Positions 6,343-8,805 of a stretch of DNA of 8,805 nt are shown here, piece after piece. The notes beneath the pieces were generated by a model. It did not search any database. It was not told where the DNA came from and worked only from the letters and a program-made list of their open reading frames with translations. Within the stretch, counting starts at the first letter, position 1, and each line of letters opens with the position of its first letter. The translations under genes were made by a program, and so were the position numbers. The stretch comes from Myxococcales bacterium (lineage in GTDB: Bacteria; Myxococcota; Myxococcia; Myxococcales; Anaeromyxobacteraceae), in the NCBI GenBank assembly GCA_021784995.1, contig JAJYHA010000017.1, positions 1 to 8,805 on the forward strand, written 5' to 3'.

Positions 6343-7703
6343 CGGACCTCCTGCGTGGGGTGCTTCAGGACGGACGCCAGGGACTGCTCCAGGATCGCGA
6401 GGGCCTGCTCGAGCTGCGCCTCCGTGATGACGAGCGGCGGCAGGAAGCGCAGCACGTTGCCGTAGATGCCGGCCCCGAGGACCAGCAGGCCGCGCCGCCG
6501 GCACTCGGCGACGAGCGCGGTCACCGTCTCCTTGTCGGGCTCCTTCGTGGCGCGGTCCTTCACGAACTCCACGCCCACCATGGCCCCCAGGGCGCGCACG
6601 TCGCCGATGGCCGCGTGGCGCTCCTGCAGCGCCAGCATCCTGGCCGTGAGGACCTCGCCGATGCGCCGCGCGCGGGCGCACACGTCCTCGCGCTCCAGCT
6701 CGTCGAGGGTGGCCAGCCCGGCCGCGCAGGCGACCGGGTTCCCGCCGAAGGTCCCGCCCAGGCGCCCCGGCGTTGGCGCGTCCATGATGGCGGCGTCACC
6801 CACCACCCCGGCCAGCGGCAGGCCGGCGGCGATCGACTTGGCGACGGTCATGAGGTGCGGCACCACCCCGTAGCGCTCGACCGCGAACATGGCCCCGGTC
6901 CGGCCGAAGCCGGTCTGCACCTCGTCGGCGACGAAGACGATCCCGTGCCGCTCGCAGATCGCCTTCAGGCCGGGCAGGAACTCGGGCGGCGGCACGATGA
7001 ACCCGCCCTCCCCCTGCACCGGCTCGATGACCATGGCGGCGATGCTGGCCGGGTCGGCCTCGGCCACGAAGAAGCGCTCGAGGTACTCGAGGCAGGCCAT
7101 CCCGCAGCCGGGATAGGTGGAGCGGAAGACGCAGCGGTAGCAGTAGGCGGAGGGGACCTTGTGGACCTCCGGCGCGAAGGGGCCGAAGCCCTCCTTGTAG
7201 GGCTTCACCTTGCTGGTGAGCGTCATCGTCAGCAGCGTGCGGCCGTGGTAGCCGGCCTCGAACGCGATCACGCCCGGGCGCCGCGTGTGCGCCCGCGCGA
7301 TCTTGACCGCGTTCTCGACCGCCTCCGCGCCGCTGTTGACGAACATGGCCTTCTTCGGGCCGTCGCCCGGCGCGAGGGCCGCCAGCCGCTCCGCCAGCAG
7401 GACGTAGGAGTCGTACATCGCCACCATGAAGCAGGAGTGGAGCAGCCGCTCCGCCTGCTCGCGGATGGCCTCGACGACCGGCGGGGGACAGTGGCCGGCG
7501 TTGAGCACGCCGATGCCCCCGTAGAGATCGAGGTAGCGGTTGCCGTCGATGTCCTCGACCACCGCGCCCGCGCCGCGCTGGATGAAGATGGGCGCCGTGC
7601 TGGCCACGCCGCGCGCCACGTACCGCTCGCGCTTGGCCAGGAGCTCCCGCGTCCGTGCGCCCGGAGGCGCCGCCTGCCCGATGCCGTCGTTCCCGTTCGC
7701 CAT
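6339..7703 (-). CDS. gabT: Class III PLP-dependent aminotransferase, 4-aminobutyrate transaminase type
   Basis: This 454-residue fold-type I, class III aminotransferase predicts transfer of the omega-amino group of GABA to 2-oxoglutarate, giving succinate semialdehyde and glutamate. Visible marks are YGGIGVLNAGH (61-71), FVNSGAEAVENAVKIAR (121-137, cofactor phosphate region), GYHGRT (151-156), IEPVQGEGGF (226-235), VADEVQTGFGRTG with Asp260 (258-270), the Schiff-base Lys289 in TVAKSIAAGLPL, and GGTFGGNPVA (316-325). Between GYHGRT and EPVQGEGG lies a cysteine-rich stretch with C188, C191, C200 and C204. No signal peptide is present, so it is cytoplasmic. The ATG at 7703 follows a GGGGAG run 3 nt upstream; a GTG at 7724 would add seven residues without benefit. 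This is the first gene of the operon, directly behind the sigma-54-like promoter. A gabD-type gene in the same operon supports GABA as substrate. Related enzymes act on beta-alanine, 5-aminovalerate, ornithine or diaminobutyrate, so the exact amino donor is inferred. Confidence 0.85.
   Translation of the reverse strand: MANGNDGIGQAAPPGARTRELLAKRERYVARGVASTAPIFIQRGAGAVVEDIDGNRYLDLYGGIGVLNAGHCPPPVVEAIREQAERLLHSCFMVAMYDSYVLLAERLAALAPGDGPKKAMFVNSGAEAVENAVKIARAHTRRPGVIAFEAGYHGRTLLTMTLTSKVKPYKEGFGPFAPEVHKVPSAYCYRCVFRSTYPGCGMACLEYLERFFVAEADPASIAAMVIEPVQGEGGFIVPPPEFLPGLKAICERHGIVFVADEVQTGFGRTGAMFAVERYGVVPHLMTVAKSIAAGLPLAGVVGDAAIMDAPTPGRLGGTFGGNPVACAAGLATLDELEREDVCARARRIGEVLTARMLALQERHAAIGDVRALGAMVGVEFVKDRATKEPDKETVTALVAECRRRGLLVLGAGIYGNVLRFLPPLVITEAQLEQALAILEQSLASVLKHPTQEVR
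6347..6352 (-). promoter_or_regulatory. Strong ribosome binding site for livK
   Basis: AGGAGG on the minus strand sits 4 nt before the ATG at 6342, inside the 3' end of the aminotransferase gene. It is the best Shine-Dalgarno sequence in the window and fixes the livK start. It probably raises binding-protein output above that of the weakly led permease and ATPase genes. Confidence 0.8.
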
Positions 7704-7747
7704 GGACTCCCCGCCGGCCCGCACCGGCGCCGTGAGCGGCTCCTCAC

Positions 7748-7763
7748 AGCAACCGGCGCGCCA
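7748..7763 (-). promoter_or_regulatory. Sigma-54 (RpoN) -24/-12 promoter of the gabT-liv-abgB-gabD operon
   Basis: The minus strand reads TGGCGCGCCGGTTGCT. Compared with the consensus TGGCACG-N4-TTGCW, it differs at one base only (A to G). The invariant GG (7762-7761) and GC (7750-7749) have the required 10-nt separation. A start of transcription about 12 nt further on, near 7737, would leave a leader of about 34 nt before the aminotransferase ATG. Such promoters need an enhancer-binding ATPase bound upstream, and a matching inverted repeat is present at 7858-7879. Confidence 0.78.
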
Positions 7764-7857
7764 GAGAGCGCGGGGATCCTACGCCCGGCGCAACGACCTG
7801 GGAACAGGGCAACTTCGGTGGAATGCGTCGGGTGGACGGGACCTGACGGCCGGGCGG

Positions 7858-7879
7858 CCTCATGCGCGGGTGCATGAGG
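7858..7879. promoter_or_regulatory. Perfect inverted repeat, candidate upstream activator (enhancer) site
   Basis: CCTCATGC, a 6-nt spacer GCGGGT, then GCATGAGG form a perfect 8+8 dyad of 22 bp, close to two helical turns. Its centre lies about 130 bp upstream of the predicted transcription start, within the usual range for dimeric sigma-54 activators. It lies just beyond the terminator of the preceding gene and outside any coding region. The cognate protein is not encoded in the window and the sequence is not one I recognise as NtrC-like (GCACC-N7-GGTGC). Confidence 0.55.
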
Positions 7880-7896
7880 AATTCCGTCCTGCATGA
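7871..7896. repeat. Direct repeat TGCATGA, two copies 19 bp apart
   Basis: TGCATGA occurs at 7871-7877, as part of the right arm of the inverted repeat, and again at 7890-7896, next to the terminator T-tract. The period of 19 bp is near two helical turns, so the second copy could be an extra half-site for the same regulator. A 7-bp match may also be chance. Confidence 0.35.
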
Positions 7897-7932
7897 AAAG
7901 GCCGCGGGCGCCGTCGAGCGGCACCCGCGGCC
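7896..7932 (-). terminator. Rho-independent terminator of the fumarase gene
   Basis: On the minus strand GGCCGCGGGTGCCG and CGGCGCCCGCGGCC form a 14-bp stem (one U-G wobble) closed by a 5-nt loop, CTCGA, and followed by TTTT at 7899-7896. It begins 20 nt after the fumarase stop. The T-tract is short, but the stem is very stable. It should insulate the fumarase transcript from the regulatory region of the operon that follows. Confidence 0.88.
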
Positions 7933-7952
7933 AGGAGGCCAGAGAGCGGCGA

Positions 7953-8805
7953 TCAGACGCCGAGCTTCTTGAAGAAGTCGTTCCCCTTGTCGTCCACCAG
8001 GATGAAGGCCGGGAAGCCCTCCACCTCGATCTTCCAGACCGCCTCCATGCCCAGCTCGGGGAAGTCGATGCACTCCACCTTCTTGATGTTCTCCTCGGCC
8101 AGCACCGCCGCCGGGCCGCCGATCGAGCCCAGGTAGAACCCGCCGTGCTTCTTGCAGGCGTCGGTCACCTGCTGGCTGCGGTTGCCCTTGGCGATCATCA
8201 CCATCGACGCCCCGTGCGACTGGAGCAACTCGACGTAGGAGTCCATGCGTCCGGCGGTGGTGGGGCCGAAGGAGCCGGAGGGCTTCCCAGGCGGCGTCTT
8301 GGCCGGGCCCGCGTAGTAGACGGGGTGCTTCTTCAGGTACTCGGGGACGCCCTTCCCCGCGTCGATCAGCTCCTTGAACCTGGCGTGCGCGATGTCGCGC
8401 GCCACCACCAGCGTGCCGGTGAGGAGGAGCGGCGTGGAGACCGGGTGCCTGCTCAGCTCGGCCAGGATCTCCTTCATCGGCCGGTTCAGGTCCACCTTGA
8501 CCCCGTGCTCGTGCCGGCCCGTCCGGTAGGGCGCCGGGATGAGGCGGCCCGGGTCGTGGTCCATCTCCTCCAGCCAGATCCCCTCCCGGTCGATCCGGGC
8601 CTTGATGTTCCGGTCGGCCGAGCAGGAGACGCCCATGCCCACCGGGCAGGAGGCGCCGTGGCGCGGGAGCCGGACCACGCGGACGTCGTGCGCGAAGTAC
8701 TTGCCGCCGAACTGCGCGCCGATGCCGAGCTTGTACGCGGCCTGGAGGAGCCGCTCCTCCAGCTCGATGTCGCGGAAGGCCGCGCCCGTGTCGTCGCCGT
8801 GGGTG
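7953..8805 (-). CDS. fumA: Class I (iron-sulfur) fumarate hydratase, C-terminal part (cut by window edge)
   Basis: The 283 visible residues are the C-terminal half of a two-domain class I fumarase of the FumA/FumB type (about 550 residues in E. coli). The 5' part lies beyond the right edge, and the frame is open to the last base. The first residues, [20 protein letters not shown], are followed by [17 protein letters not shown]. Then comes [21 protein letters not shown], the family block that carries a cysteine ligand of the [4Fe-4S] cluster. The C-terminal beta domain shows [36 protein letters not shown] with the conserved Thr and Arg of the active site, and MIAKGNRS. The gene ends with FFKKLGV and TGA. 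The enzyme hydrates fumarate to malate in the TCA cycle, and its cluster is oxygen sensitive. It is separated from the next operon by its own terminator, so it is probably regulated independently. The metabolic link is loose: the operon's predicted product is succinate, one step before fumarate. Class I assignment is firm; the fumA symbol marks family only. Confidence 0.93.
   Translation of the reverse strand, partial: THGDDTGAAFRDIELEERLLQAAYKLGIGAQFGGKYFAHDVRVVRLPRHGASCPVGMGVSCSADRNIKARIDREGIWLEEMDHDPGRLIPAPYRTGRHEHGVKVDLNRPMKEILAELSRHPVSTPLLLTGTLVVARDIAHARFKELIDAGKGVPEYLKKHPVYYAGPAKTPPGKPSGSFGPTTAGRMDSYVELLQSHGASMVMIAKGNRSQQVTDACKKHGGFYLGSIGGPAAVLAEENIKKVECIDFPELGMEAVWKIEVEGFPAFILVDDKGNDFFKKLGV

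Noticed and set aside
4234..6465. Long plus-strand open frames, up to 743 codons, opposite the liv and gabT genes (also 466-1914 and 6360-7877)
   Set aside because: They lie fully antisense to well-recognised genes, are rich in Arg, Ala, Gly, Pro and His with no domain motifs, and are expected in DNA of this GC content where stop codons are rare.
1..7703. Reading the aminotransferase, hydrolase and dehydrogenase as an ectoine/diaminobutyrate degradation (doe/eut) cluster
   Set aside because: That pathway uses an M24-type ectoine hydrolase and an AspA/AstE-like deacetylase, neither of which is seen. The hydrolase here is clearly M20D/AbgB-like. It cannot be excluded if missing genes lie beyond the left edge.
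7776..7804. Possible sigma-70-like promoter on the minus strand: TTCCCA (7799-7804), 17-nt spacer, TAGGAT (7776-7781)
   Set aside because: Each hexamer matches only 4 of 6 consensus bases. The sigma-54 element close by is far stronger. It could be a weak secondary promoter, but this is not supported enough to annotate.
7878..7885. GGAATTCC palindrome next to the inverted repeat
   Set aside because: An 8-bp palindrome with no spacing relation to the promoter; probably incidental, and it overlaps the arm of the better dyad.
7268..7924. A 218-codon minus-strand open frame spanning the regulatory region and the 5' end of gabT
   Set aside because: It is out of frame with the aminotransferase, has low-complexity Arg/Ser/Ala composition, and crosses the promoter and terminator elements.
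1..8805. CRISPR arrays, tRNA or rRNA genes, insertion sequences, attachment sites
   Set aside because: No direct-repeat arrays, RNA-gene motifs, transposase-like proteins or terminal inverted repeats were seen. The window is almost entirely occupied by metabolic genes.

Overview
The window is a very GC-rich (roughly 70%) bacterial chromosome segment in which every supportable gene lies on the minus strand. High GC, G/C-ending codons, GTG/TTG starts, a strong sigma-54 type promoter and a two-domain class I fumarase fit a GC-rich proteobacterium in the broad sense. A myxobacterial (for example Anaeromyxobacter-like) source is a plausible guess, but the sequence does not prove taxonomy.

Layout, read in the direction of transcription (right to left). 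At the right edge is the C-terminal half of a class I fumarate hydratase (7953-8805, cut by the window end). A strong intrinsic terminator follows it (7896-7932). Next is a regulatory region of about 190 bp. It holds a perfect 8-bp inverted repeat (7858-7879) and, about 95 bp further downstream, a near-perfect -24/-12 sigma-54 promoter (7748-7763). This promoter would serve a tightly packed eight-gene operon: gabT-type aminotransferase (6339-7703), a complete branched-chain-amino-acid-type (Liv/HAAT) ABC importer in the order livK, livH, livM, livG, livF (1673-6342), an AbgB-like M20 amidohydrolase (205-1653), and the start of a gabD-type succinate-semialdehyde dehydrogenase (1-199, cut by the left edge). 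Adjacent operon genes overlap by 4-14 nt or are separated by at most 19 nt, so translational coupling is likely throughout.

How the parts may work together (inference): GabT plus GabD is the classic two-step route from 4-aminobutyrate (GABA) through succinate semialdehyde to succinate. Interleaving a dedicated amino-acid/amide importer and a cytoplasmic M20D amidohydrolase suggests uptake of GABA, or of an N-acylated or peptide-like GABA conjugate. The conjugate would be hydrolysed inside the cell to a free omega-amino acid and fed into the TCA cycle. The sigma-54 promoter with a candidate upstream activator site suggests control by an enhancer-binding protein responding to substrate or nitrogen status. 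No such regulator is encoded in the window. The individual families are all known. The interest lies in the combination, the promoter architecture, the unusual LivG signature motif and the cysteine-rich insert in the aminotransferase.
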